Assembly (NCBI GenBank): GCA_964476565.1
Contig: CAYZBG010000006.1
Span: 1 to 64,000 of the forward strand
Reading direction: 5' to 3'
Source of the DNA: CAMAXB01 sp964476565
GTDB taxonomy: Bacteria; Verrucomicrobiota; Verrucomicrobiia; Opitutales; Opitutaceae
DNA: 64,000 nucleotides
Under the pieces are notes generated by a model that worked only from the letters and a program-made list of their open reading frames with translations, had not been told where the DNA came from and did not search any database. Shown here one piece after another: positions 1-8,645 of the stretch. The first letter of the stretch is position 1; the number at the start of each line of letters is the position of its first letter. A program made the translations under genes and the position numbers.

Positions 1-2
1 GC

Positions 3-1043
3 GAACTCTGGCTGCCGTGGGGTCTGTTCCTCGCACCCCTGCTCCTCGTCATCTGCCCGTTGCACTACAACGTATTCAAGATTTCGGAGGCGGCCTGGCA
101 GTTGGAGGACGTGGCCGGTGCGGAACGTCCATTCGCGTTGGGCTACTTCTACGACAACGTCGGCCATGCGCTCAACTTCCTGCTTTCGACCGACGGGTCC
201 CAGGGTAACTCACTCCTGATCGCCGCACTGGGGGCGTTGAGTCTCGGATTCTTTATTCTGCTGCTCTACCGGCGCCACCGGGAGATCTTTAGCCGGCAGC
301 CGGGGCTCGCCGTCTTTTCCATCCTCCTGCTCGGGCTGATGGCCCACACCTTCCTCATGTTGTGCTATTTTTGGGGCAAGTGGGACGATCCGATCATTCG
401 TCGGCTCAGCCTTCCGGCCCATGTCCTGTTCGTCTTGGCGACGGTCATGATCTGGCCTTCGCTGATTTCCCATCGGCATCGCTGGAGGATACTCGCCGGC
501 CTGAGCCTCGCCTACGGCCTTAGCTTCACGATTCCGCAAACGGCAATGCACCGCTACACCCAGGAGAACTTTGCCGCCCGGACCACGAACTGGCTCGTTG
601 GGTACCTCGAGCAATGGAAGGATCGATCAATCCTCGCCATCGATCATAACGCCGGGCTGCTTTGGTTCTTGTACGAAAAGTCCAGCATTGGTCCCGGCGT
701 GCTCGTACAGCGTCCCGAGGCCTTCTATTTCCATTTCCGCAACCGCTCGTTCCAAGATTACTTGATAGTTCAGAGGGTTACGCCCAATCCCGCCACGGGC
801 GAACGCTCCATCAGCTTTGGGGATGATTTCGGCGATGCGCTCACGCTTGAGCTGATCGAAGAACGTTCCTTTGCGCCGCTCTATCTGGTCCGCTTGAGCC
901 GGGTGGTGGCGGTCGACGAGGCCAAGCTGCTCGCCCTGGCCGGCGAACGTCAAAAGCTCAGCCTGGCCACCGTGCGCAACAGCCCTGCGCTCACGCCCGA
1001 GCAAAACGACGAGGTCCTGCTCTGGCTGCGTCAATTGCCCTGA
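3..1043 (+). CDS. Multi-pass membrane protein, 5' end outside window
   Basis: The frame is open from base 3 to a TGA at 1041-1043, so the true start lies outside the window; about 346 residues are visible. At least four hydrophobic segments are seen (the first at the window edge, then around 'LSLGFFILLLY', 'FSILLLGLMAHTFLML' and 'VLFVLATVMIW'), followed by a soluble C-terminal part of roughly 170 residues. This membrane-then-soluble shape is typical of GT-C glycosyltransferases of the PMT/ArnT type, and the neighbours are of that kind, but the catalytic N-terminus is not visible, so glycosyl transfer is inference. The 3' end overlaps the convergent PMT-like gene by 13 bases. Confidence 0.7.
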   Translation, partial: ELWLPWGLFLAPLLLVICPLHYNVFKISEAAWQLEDVAGAERPFALGYFYDNVGHALNFLLSTDGSQGNSLLIAALGALSLGFFILLLYRRHREIFSRQPGLAVFSILLLGLMAHTFLMLCYFWGKWDDPIIRRLSLPAHVLFVLATVMIWPSLISHRHRWRILAGLSLAYGLSFTIPQTAMHRYTQENFAARTTNWLVGYLEQWKDRSILAIDHNAGLLWFLYEKSSIGPGVLVQRPEAFYFHFRNRSFQDYLIVQRVTPNPATGERSISFGDDFGDALTLELIEERSFAPLYLVRLSRVVAVDEAKLLALAGERQKLSLATVRNSPALTPEQNDEVLLWLRQLP

Positions 1044-3037
1044 GCGGGGCGAGCGGTGGTGTTGAACAACGCCACGTAGGCGTCGGTGCTGCCTTCGGTG
1101 GCAACCCTGACCTCCTCGTCGGTCAGGCGGTAGATGAAGATCGAATGCCCGATCACCGCCTCCGGCGTCTTATACCTTAGGTAGGCACACAGGCGCGCAA
1201 ACCGGGCGCGTTCGAGCACCCAAAGCAGTTGCAGGCGACCTTCGCTGAAGCGCTCCGTGGGAACGTCCGCCCGCGAATGCCGCGCGCTGCCGTCAATATC
1301 GGCCCTCAAGCGATGGTAAGAGGTCTCATGCTCGCTGGTCCAGGGCCCGGCAAACGGACTGTACACATCCTGGAGCATGGTGGCGCTGATGCAATAGAGG
1401 CCCCCGTGGAGATCGTCCCACTGGCGAGCGCGGCCAAAACTGAAATACGGAGCGAGCTCCTCTGCACGGATACCGTGGTAGAAAAAATCGTCGCTTCCGA
1501 ACATCGACACATAGGTTCGCTCGCCGGACGTGTGATGGGCTTGCAGCCACTCCGCGAGTCGAGGCACGTTCTGTCCCCAGTCGAGCGAGCTGTCGACGAG
1601 GTGGCGCCAGCCCTCTGAGGGTCCGCCGACGAGCCGATTGAAAAAGGCGAGGTAATGAGGCCGAACGGCGATGGAATCGGCCAACGATCCCCCCGCGAGC
1701 ATAAGAGCCGCCCAGGTACCGCGTTTGCCCAGGGAGGCGCGGGCAAGGCTTCCGGCGCCGATAAAGAGAATAGGGTACAGGGGCAGGATATGCCGGTGAC
1801 CGATGTTGAGGCTGCTCGTGATCGAGGCGGCGCCATACACGCCGCCAAAGACCAACAGCGGCGCAATGCGATGGAGGGCTTCGACCCAACGGGAGAGATT
1901 GGCCGTGCGGGCGTGGCCGATGGCGAGAACCAGCACGGCGATGGTGGCGACCAGCTCGGCCAGCGTGCTCTTAACCAGAAAAGCGTAGGGAAAGAACCAC
2001 CACCAACCGGTGGTGCTGAACTGGCCAGCAAGAAAGGCGCCGCGCTCCTGGGACGCCGCCATGACAAACGAGAAGCCTTGAAGAAAGGCCTCCGGGAACA
2101 ACCGGGCGTCGCGGGCGAATTGGATTGTGCCGGTCCATGCGGCGCCTTCGGGCAAAATGCGTTCCCATCCGGCAAAGAACGTGGAGGCCGGTGGCGTCTC
2201 CGGGGAGAACGCCTCGTAACGAAAGCCAAAGGCCGCCCAGACGACCAGCCAAGCGAACAGGGCGTGCGCCATGCCCAGACCCACCCCAAGCCCGACTTGG
2301 GGCCACCGTTGCCGGCATGCTCCGACTTTGCCCATCAGCCAAGGCGATGGCGCGAGGCAGCGCCAGGCGAGGAGCAGCAGGAAGACGGGCAGGAGCAGGA
2401 CAAACGAGAACTTGGCCAAAGTCGCAGCTCCCGTGGCCAGAAGGCTAACAAGCAGGCGCGGGAGCGTCACGGCTTGCAGCAGGCGCCACCAGGCTCCGGT
2501 CGCGGCGAGCAGGCAGAACGTCGCGCACATGTCGGACGTCACCAAGGGGCCGTGGGCGAGGGCCGTGGGACTCAAGGCGAAGAGGGCAACTGACAACAGC
2601 CCGCCGCGGTTGCCCCACAACGAACGGGACCAACCGAAGAGGAGCAGCCCCGTCGCCACGCTCCAAAGCACCATGCCCGACCGCGCCAGCAACAGCATGA
2701 ACTCCGTGTTGTTGCCGGCTTCAAAGAAGAAATACTGCCCCACCAACCAGACGTGAGACCGATCCCAAGCGACGGGAGCATCGGTAGGTTCCAGACGTGG
2801 CTCCAGGGCGAGCAACGGCAGGGCCCCCCAGCGCTGAGGCAGGTTCCCATTCTCCGGTTGCAGGCGGTAGTCGTTCAGATGCCAATAGCTGTATCCACCG
2901 GTCAAGTGCGCGGTTTCATCGGTGGTGACCCCCAGGTTGATCGTGGCGCTCACCGCGAGCCACGCATGGACCGCTAGCAGCGCCGCCACCACCGCGGTCA
3001 ACCAAGGACGGGCGAGGCGCGGCGACAGATTGAGCAT
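1031..3037 (-). CDS. PMT/GT39-like membrane glycosyltransferase
   Basis: A 668-residue multi-pass membrane protein. An N-terminal membrane segment is followed by 'GVTTDETAHLTGGY', with the acidic D-E pair that sits in the first periplasmic loop of GT39/ArnT-type enzymes. Eight or more further hydrophobic segments follow, then a soluble C-terminal part of about 200 residues ('WGQNVPRLAEWL'). The family uses polyprenyl-phosphate sugars as donors to glycosylate proteins or lipids on the outer face of the membrane; the acceptor here is unknown. ATG start at 3037. It is divergent from the methyltransferase at 3170 and convergent with the partial membrane gene at the left edge. Confidence 0.75.
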   Translation of the reverse strand: MLNLSPRLARPWLTAVVAALLAVHAWLAVSATINLGVTTDETAHLTGGYSYWHLNDYRLQPENGNLPQRWGALPLLALEPRLEPTDAPVAWDRSHVWLVGQYFFFEAGNNTEFMLLLARSGMVLWSVATGLLLFGWSRSLWGNRGGLLSVALFALSPTALAHGPLVTSDMCATFCLLAATGAWWRLLQAVTLPRLLVSLLATGAATLAKFSFVLLLPVFLLLLAWRCLAPSPWLMGKVGACRQRWPQVGLGVGLGMAHALFAWLVVWAAFGFRYEAFSPETPPASTFFAGWERILPEGAAWTGTIQFARDARLFPEAFLQGFSFVMAASQERGAFLAGQFSTTGWWWFFPYAFLVKSTLAELVATIAVLVLAIGHARTANLSRWVEALHRIAPLLVFGGVYGAASITSSLNIGHRHILPLYPILFIGAGSLARASLGKRGTWAALMLAGGSLADSIAVRPHYLAFFNRLVGGPSEGWRHLVDSSLDWGQNVPRLAEWLQAHHTSGERTYVSMFGSDDFFYHGIRAEELAPYFSFGRARQWDDLHGGLYCISATMLQDVYSPFAGPWTSEHETSYHRLRADIDGSARHSRADVPTERFSEGRLQLLWVLERARFARLCAYLRYKTPEAVIGHSIFIYRLTDEEVRVATEGSTDAYVALFNTTARPAQGN

Positions 3038-3125
3038 GGCGGGAAAGCGGTACGAGCGTGAGGCGTTCGGACTTTGGAAACAAGTCCCTTACCTTCGGCG
3101 CAAACACGCCGACAATGAAGTGGAC

Positions 3126-3149
3126 AGCCTCGGGGTCGATTCCGAGGCT
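3126..3149 (+). promoter_or_regulatory. Inverted repeat 20 bases before methyltransferase start
   Basis: Perfect 8-bp arms AGCCTCGG (3126-3133) and CCGAGGCT (3142-3149) separated by 8 bases, in the 132-base gap between two divergent genes. It could be an operator or a leader hairpin. There is no T-run, so it is not a terminator. I see no convincing sigma-70 promoter in the gap. Confidence 0.3.
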
Positions 3150-3169
3150 ACGCGCGCCGTGTCGCCACC

Positions 3170-3904
3170 ATGAATGCCGCCGAATACGAGAACCTCGACC
3201 GCGTGGAACGCACCCACTGGTACTACGCCGGGAAGCGGGAGCTCGTGCGCACGTGGCTGCACCGGGTGCGGCGTCCCGGCTCATCCGACCTGCTGCTCGA
3301 TTGCGGAGCCGGCACCGGCATTTTCGCCAAGGAAATGGAGTCCGAATGCCGCGTCATGGTGCTCGACGACCATGAGGAAGCGTTGCGCCTGCTCCGGGCG
3401 CGGTTTCGCCCCGACCAGATTCTGAGCCTGGCCGGTGACCAGGTCCCGCTGCCCGACGGCTCGCTCGAGTTCGTCACGGCCCTCGACGTTCTGGAGCATG
3501 TGCCGGACGACGCTGCGGTGGTGCGTGGCTTTCATCGCCTGCTCAAGCCGGGCGGTATCGCGGTGGTGACGGTTCCCGCCAGCATGGCCCTGTGGAGCGA
3601 CTGGGATGTCGTGTTGCATCACTTCCGGCGTTACGCGCGTCCGCAGTTGCGGGCGTTGTTCCCTGAACGCGAATGGGAGGTGCTTCACCTCAACTACACC
3701 AACGTGATAGTTTATCCCGCGGTGTGGTTGATCCGGAAATGGCGGCGCTGGTTTCCGGCCCGCGACGGCGCGCCGCGCAGCGAAGACCGCGAGCCCGCGC
3801 CGTGGCTAAATTCAGTCCTCCGCCGGATCTTTGTCGGCTGCGGGCTGATGAAGCTGCCGTTTCCGTTTGGCGTGAGCCTGATCCTGGTCGCCCGCCGGCG
3901 CTGA
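3170..3904 (+). CDS. Class I SAM-dependent methyltransferase
   Basis: A 244-residue protein with the SAM-binding motif I 'LLLDCGAGTGIFAKEM' near residue 45 and a motif IV/V region 'FVTALDVLEHVPDDAAVV' followed by 'RLLKPGGIAVVTVPA', as in Methyltransf_11/25 proteins. The N-terminus ('EYENLDRVERTHWYYAGKR') resembles methyltransferases found in exopolysaccharide and glycosyltransferase clusters. The substrate is unknown; context suggests a glycan or lipid-linked sugar. ATG at 3170. Its TGA (3902-3904) abuts the stop of the convergent membrane glycosyltransferase with no spacer. Confidence 0.85.
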   Translation: MNAAEYENLDRVERTHWYYAGKRELVRTWLHRVRRPGSSDLLLDCGAGTGIFAKEMESECRVMVLDDHEEALRLLRARFRPDQILSLAGDQVPLPDGSLEFVTALDVLEHVPDDAAVVRGFHRLLKPGGIAVVTVPASMALWSDWDVVLHHFRRYARPQLRALFPEREWEVLHLNYTNVIVYPAVWLIRKWRRWFPARDGAPRSEDREPAPWLNSVLRRIFVGCGLMKLPFPFGVSLILVARRR

Positions 3905-6267
3905 TCACGGAATCACCCGGGCGTAGCCTAGGTCGGCTCCGTTTTCCGCGCGCAGCCTCAGCAGCAGGCGCGACCATCCTCCGTACACCTGGATGGACGG
4001 AAGGTGCAGCTCGATCCGCGACAATCCGTCGAGGGCGAACGGAAATGCCGTCCGGTGGGTCGGCCCGGTAGGCAAGCCATCGAGGCCCACGGGGGTCACG
4101 GTGAGCGAAGTGTTGGCGGCGTCGAGCATCACCAAGGGTGTCTCTGGGCGCGAGACGTCGCAGAGCTCGATCCGGGCGACGGCCTGAGCCGTGGCCTGTC
4201 GATGCAGGGTCAGCACCGGGCGCGCCAAGTCATCGTCGACGAGGGAGAGCCGGGCGGTGTTGACGGGGGCGATCGTGCGCCCGCGGCGGACCCACAGCTC
4301 ATAGCCATCGACTGCAAACGCCCGTTCGAACGTAGCCATCAACCAGCGATGCAGGGGGCCGCCCACGGTGAATCCGTGCTCGTCCAGATAATCGAGGGAC
4401 TCGCGCTGCACGAGCAGGACCGGACGGGACGCCTGTTCGAGGCGGGAGACGATCGCCTGCTGCTGTGTCTCGCCGAGCAGGGAGAACCAGTGGGTGACGT
4501 TAACTGGGGTGGGAGTCGGCAGCTCGGTGCGGAGGTTGGCGCTGAATTGCCCGGGCAGGCTGAACAGCACGTCGCCGTGCAGGGCAAGNNNNNNNNNNNN
4601 NNNNNNNNNNNNNNNNNNNNNNNNNNNNNNNNNNNNNNNNNNNNNNNNNNNNNNNNNNNNNNNNNNNNNNNNNNNNNNNNNNNNNNNNGGTTGGCGCTGA
4701 ATTGCCCGGGCAGGCTGAACAGCACGTCGCCGTGCAGGGCAAGGTTCTCGTCCACCGTGCGCAGCGCGTGGGTGATATCGTGCGGAAGCCGCAGGGTCTC
4801 CGCGCCACGGAGGCCGAGAGGTTCGCTTTCGAAGTACCGGGTCCATCCTAGGGAAATGAAGCGCGCCGAGCAGAATAGCGTCACGCCGGTGATCGCCGCA
4901 GCTCCGGCGAGACGCCAACGGTGCGCGGCGATGGGAGTCAACTGCCGTACCAGCACGGGAGCGGCATCGTGCAGGCTCAGAGCCAACAAGGTCACCCATA
5001 GGAAGGTGCCCCAGTTGAGCTGGCTCCCGGCGACGGGATACGCATGCAGAAATTGAAACACCAAAACGAGGGCCACCCACGCGCGAGCCTGCGCTGCCGC
5101 TCGATTCTCGCCGAGCGGAATCACCATCAACCATGCGAGCGAGAGGCCGTAGCTCATGCCCCATGCCGCCTGACTGGTCGGAATGATCTGGAGCAAGGTG
5201 CCGCAGAAAACGGCTGCAATCACCACCCGTGCGCCGGCGATGAGCGTCATCCATACCGGACCGGGCGGTCGGGCGGCGACGCGCGACCAGAGGAGCGCAC
5301 CGGCGAGGCTAATCAAGGCCAGCACACCGCTGCCCGTTCGCCAATTCATCGCGAAGAAATAGACCCCGGGGTGCTTGAGCGGATCGAGCAGGACCCCAGC
5401 CAGCAGGGCGGACAGGCTCGTACCCCGGGCGATCACTACGGTGCAGATCGATCCGACGAACAGCAGGGTCACGCCTGCCCAGAGCACCCAGGTGTGCATT
5501 GTGACCAAGGGCTGCGCGGCCGTGCGGACGGTCACTAGAAGTCCGAGCGCCGATCCGGTGAAGAGCAGGGCAAAGAGTCGCACCCAGGGCGCATCGAACA
5601 GGGACCGCATCAAGAGAAAGGGCAGTACCGTGCAGCCCAGCGCGACCAGCCAAGTGAGGACGCGGGTGTGTGCAGCGGAGCGTCCGTTGAGCGCCAGCCA
5701 GGTGAACACCGCTCCGGCATAAAACACCCCGACATTGATCTTGGTCAGGAGCAGGGCGGCGCCGATCACGGCGCCGATCGCGGCAAAGCGATCGGTCTGT
5801 CCGCTGCGCCAGGCTTCGGCCGCCAGCCACGTGCCCACGGCAATCAGGAGGGCAAGTAACCCTCCCGGATGCGCCGGCTCGTTGATCATGATCCAGAGGT
5901 AGGAAAACGTTCCGGTGAGGGCGAAGGTGCTCCACAGGGTTGAACCGGTGGTCCGCCACACCATGCCAGCGCAGCTCAGCGCCACGCCCAGCCATGAGAC
6001 AAGGCTCATCCAGCGTCCCGTGACGTTGTCGAAGGCGAGTCCGGTGAGGCGATGCCAGGCGTCCCACCAGACGTAGGGGAATGGTCCATACTGCGTGTAG
6101 ACCCGATCGTAGAGCCCGCCTTCGTCCGAGTAGTTCTTCAACGAGAGCAGCACGTAGCCCTCGTCGTCGTAGATCATGAAGGTCGTGAACTGCAGCCAGT
6201 AGCCGGCGGCGCCCAGCGCCATCGCGAGGCCCACGAACGTGACGAGCTTCAACCCGGACTTAGTCAA
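3905..6267 (-). CDS. GT-C type membrane glycosyltransferase, split by an assembly gap
   Basis: A large multi-pass membrane protein starting at TTG 6267, which overlaps the upstream GT2 stop by 8 bases. The first loop carries 'FMIYDDEGYVLLSLKNY', with the acidic residues expected of GT39/GT83-like enzymes, then about ten hydrophobic segments and a soluble C-terminal domain ending at TGA 3905-3907. It is interrupted by 100 Ns (4589-4688) flanked by two identical 55-base copies. The added 155 bases are not a multiple of three and create a false frameshift; collapsing them restores one frame of about 735 residues. The break is therefore very probably an artefact and the gene intact. Acceptor and sugar are unknown. 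Confidence 0.75.
4534..4588. repeat. Left copy of 55-base contig-end overlap
   Basis: Identical to 4689-4743. The two copies flank the N run exactly, which is how two contigs ending on the same k-mer look after scaffolding. It is not a biological repeat. Confidence 0.9.
4589..4688. other. Assembly gap of 100 Ns
   Basis: Exactly 100 Ns, the usual placeholder for a gap of unknown size. The matching 55-base flanks indicate that the true gap is zero or negative. Confidence 0.99.
4689..4743. repeat. Right copy of 55-base contig-end overlap
   Basis: Identical to 4534-4588; see that entry. Both copies encode the same peptide of the membrane glycosyltransferase, 'LHGDVLFSLPGQFSAN'. Confidence 0.9.
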
Positions 6268-7195
6268 AACCAGCCTTGCGCTTCACGATGTAGTTCGGGC
6301 GCCGTTTCACCTCGTCGTACACCCGGCCGAGGTATTCGCCGAGTACGCCGATGCCGATCAGTTGGATGCCGCCAAGGAAGAGCACCAACGTGACCAGCGT
6401 GGTGAAGCCGGTCTGCGCGATCTCAAAACCCAACAGGCGTCGCACGACGAAGAAGGTGCCGATCGCAAATCCGAAAAAGGCGATCGCGAGTCCTGCAAGC
6501 GTCAGCATGCGCAGCGGTAGTCGGGAAAAACTGAAGATGCCGTCGAGCGCGTAGCGCACCAGCCGCCGGAAGGTCTGCCCCGGCTGGCCGGCCGCCCGGT
6601 CCTTGCGATCATAGATCACCTCGGCCTGCTTGAAACCGACCCAGGCGCGAAGCCCGGGAAAGAAGCGGTGTTTCTCGGGCAGGTCGTTGAACGCCGCCAC
6701 GGCCTGACGGCTGAGCAACCCGTAAGTTCCGGTGTTCGCCTCGATCGGGAAATCGGTCAGCTTTTGAAACACGCGGTGGAAAAAATCGAAACCAAGCCGG
6801 CGCAGTCCCTTCTCCTCGCGCGAGCGGCGGACGGCGAGCACGACATCCGCGCCCTCCTGCCACGCGCGCACCAGATCCGGAATAAGCTCAGGAGGGTCCT
6901 GCAGGTCGGCATCCATCGTCACCACGGCATCCGCATCGCCCGCGTGGGCGATGCCCGCGGTCAGCGCGGCCTGATGGCCAAAGTTGCGCGAAAGATCGAC
7001 GACCTTGAACCGCGGGTCGCGCTTCGCCTGGGCAAACAACAGGTCGACGGAGCGGTCACGACTGCCGTCGTTGACGAAGCGGACGCTCCACGCGAAGTCC
7101 GGGTGACGGTCGAACACCGCCTGCAGCCGTTCAAGCAGCTGGGGCAGGACGGGCTCCTCATTGTAGATCGGTATGACGAGGGCGATGGACGGCAT
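6260..7195 (-). CDS. Family 2 glycosyltransferase, DPM/GtrB type
   Basis: 311 residues from ATG 7195, chosen because 'MPSIALVIPIYNEE' is the usual beginning of the domain; an in-frame ATG at 7252 would add 19 atypical residues. The GT-A fold is clear: 'VIPIYNEE', 'FVNDGSRDRS', 'VVTMDADLQDPPELIP'. The C-terminus has two membrane segments ('LTLAGLAIAFFGFAIG', 'TLVTLVLFLGGIQLIGIG') and 'GEYLGRVYDEVKRRPNYIV', the hallmark of GtrB/ArnC-like enzymes that load a sugar onto polyprenyl phosphate. It would supply the lipid-linked donor used by the adjacent GT-C proteins, and it overlaps the downstream GT-C gene by 8 bases. Confidence 0.9.
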   Translation of the reverse strand: MPSIALVIPIYNEEPVLPQLLERLQAVFDRHPDFAWSVRFVNDGSRDRSVDLLFAQAKRDPRFKVVDLSRNFGHQAALTAGIAHAGDADAVVTMDADLQDPPELIPDLVRAWQEGADVVLAVRRSREEKGLRRLGFDFFHRVFQKLTDFPIEANTGTYGLLSRQAVAAFNDLPEKHRFFPGLRAWVGFKQAEVIYDRKDRAAGQPGQTFRRLVRYALDGIFSFSRLPLRMLTLAGLAIAFFGFAIGTFFVVRRLLGFEIAQTGFTTLVTLVLFLGGIQLIGIGVLGEYLGRVYDEVKRRPNYIVKRKAGFD

Positions 7196-7256
7196 CGGCG
7201 GTGGGAGCGTGAAGACGGGATGGCGGGATGGACGGCAAGGCGCAAACTTCAAACGT

Positions 7257-8645
7257 TCACGGCGGTGGCGCCCACGAATAGAGCGTCCATTCCGCGAATT
7301 CTGCCCGTTGGGTGTTGGGCGGATAGAGCCGCTCTATGATACCCCATCCGGTGTCTGCCCGGCGGAAGACCGTCACGCACCATCGAGGAGGCAGCTCTTT
7401 GCGTAGGTTGTCATCCGACACCGGCTGTCCGCCGAGGAGCCGGACGTAGAGACCGTCCTCTGCGTGGTAAATGCGCTGTTCGCTGTAGAACGTGATCAGG
7501 GGATTCCAGGGAAAATAGATCTGGCCGGGAAACTCGCGGGCGAGGAACGATGCCCGATCAAGGTGAGCGACGAGCGGTTTGAATGCGATCACCGGATTCT
7601 GGACCATTTGGAGGGTGAGCACGAACGCGGCCGCGGCGGCGGGAGCAATCCTCCTGAATCGGCCAGCTTCCATCCAATTTGCCAGGACCAAGGCCCCGGC
7701 GGGCAACAGGTAAAGCGCGCTGGAAAGCGAGTTGGCGGTTCCCCCCACCTTGAAGGCGGAGAGCAGGCCGGCAGGGATCAAGAAAAGCCAGGTTAAGGCG
7801 GGGAGTAGCCACGGCGAGTGGCGGCGGAAGATGGCTTTGTGCCAGCCAATCAGTGCTACGGCGGGAAGCAGCACAAGACCGATCAAGTGGGGAGCGAGGC
7901 CGGCTGCCCGGTCCAGCGGCGTTGGCCAGAAGGGCAGGCGCCCGGGCAACGTCACCAGATTGAGCCAGAGCGGTTCCAAGCCGAATCGGGCGATGAACAA
8001 TCCGGCAAGGGCAACCCCGATGGCGAAGCAGAGGGTACCATACCGCACGGCGTTGGACGGCCCTGTGCGCCAGGCAAGCCACACCAATTGCGCAGCGACC
8101 AGTCCGATCGAGGTTTGTTTGGACCAAACCGCGAGCGCCGTGGCGGCCGCGGCGCCAATCAGTGCAGGCAGTTTTGTTCCGCCGGACTGCATTAACCACG
8201 CGTTGGCGACCAGGCCGGCGGCGACCGCAAGATTGTCTGCCTGCAGGTAGTGCAGGTGATTGTTGGGCCACAATGCGAGGCACAGCAAGGCCGCCCAGGC
8301 CCCCGGCCCAAGCCGGTGGTCTCCTGCGATGACCGGGCGCAGGCAGATCAGCACGGGCACAATGATCAGGCAGAGATTGATGGCGGCGGCGACGAGAAGC
8401 GCTCCGGCCGGGCTCGCGGCCAGCGTGGCAGGAAGGTTCAAGATCATGGGAACCGGACCGTAGATCCAGGTGGTCACCGGGCCGTCTTCAAGACCCGGAT
8501 ACGGCGTAGGCCCGAAGCGCAGCATGAAGCTCGGGGTGAGGCGCAGGGCATTCCAGTCGGAGAGAGGAAAAGCGCACCACGCCGAATAGTAACGCATTCC
8601 GACCAAGCCGGCGATGAGGAGAAATGCGAGGCGGTACATGGTCAT
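7257..8645 (-). CDS. Multi-pass membrane protein of the glycosylation cluster
   Basis: A 462-residue protein with about ten hydrophobic segments. The first loop, 'CAFPLSDWNALRLTPSFML', could hold the single acidic residue of a GT-C active site, but no recognised family motif is certain. A short soluble tail follows the last membrane segment. It starts at ATG 8645 and overlaps the stop of the upstream membrane protein by four bases (ATGA), so the two are probably translationally coupled; a 61-base gap separates it from the GT2 gene. A mannosyltransferase-like or lipid-glycan role is inferred from context only. Confidence 0.7.
   Translation of the reverse strand: MTMYRLAFLLIAGLVGMRYYSAWCAFPLSDWNALRLTPSFMLRFGPTPYPGLEDGPVTTWIYGPVPMILNLPATLAASPAGALLVAAAINLCLIIVPVLICLRPVIAGDHRLGPGAWAALLCLALWPNNHLHYLQADNLAVAAGLVANAWLMQSGGTKLPALIGAAAATALAVWSKQTSIGLVAAQLVWLAWRTGPSNAVRYGTLCFAIGVALAGLFIARFGLEPLWLNLVTLPGRLPFWPTPLDRAAGLAPHLIGLVLLPAVALIGWHKAIFRRHSPWLLPALTWLFLIPAGLLSAFKVGGTANSLSSALYLLPAGALVLANWMEAGRFRRIAPAAAAAFVLTLQMVQNPVIAFKPLVAHLDRASFLAREFPGQIYFPWNPLITFYSEQRIYHAEDGLYVRLLGGQPVSDDNLRKELPPRWCVTVFRRADTGWGIIERLYPPNTQRAEFAEWTLYSWAPPP

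Noticed and set aside
4339..5254. Frameshift or gene split in the membrane glycosyltransferase
   Set aside because: Explained by the 100-N gap plus 55-base duplicated overlap; both halves share the same peptide at the join.
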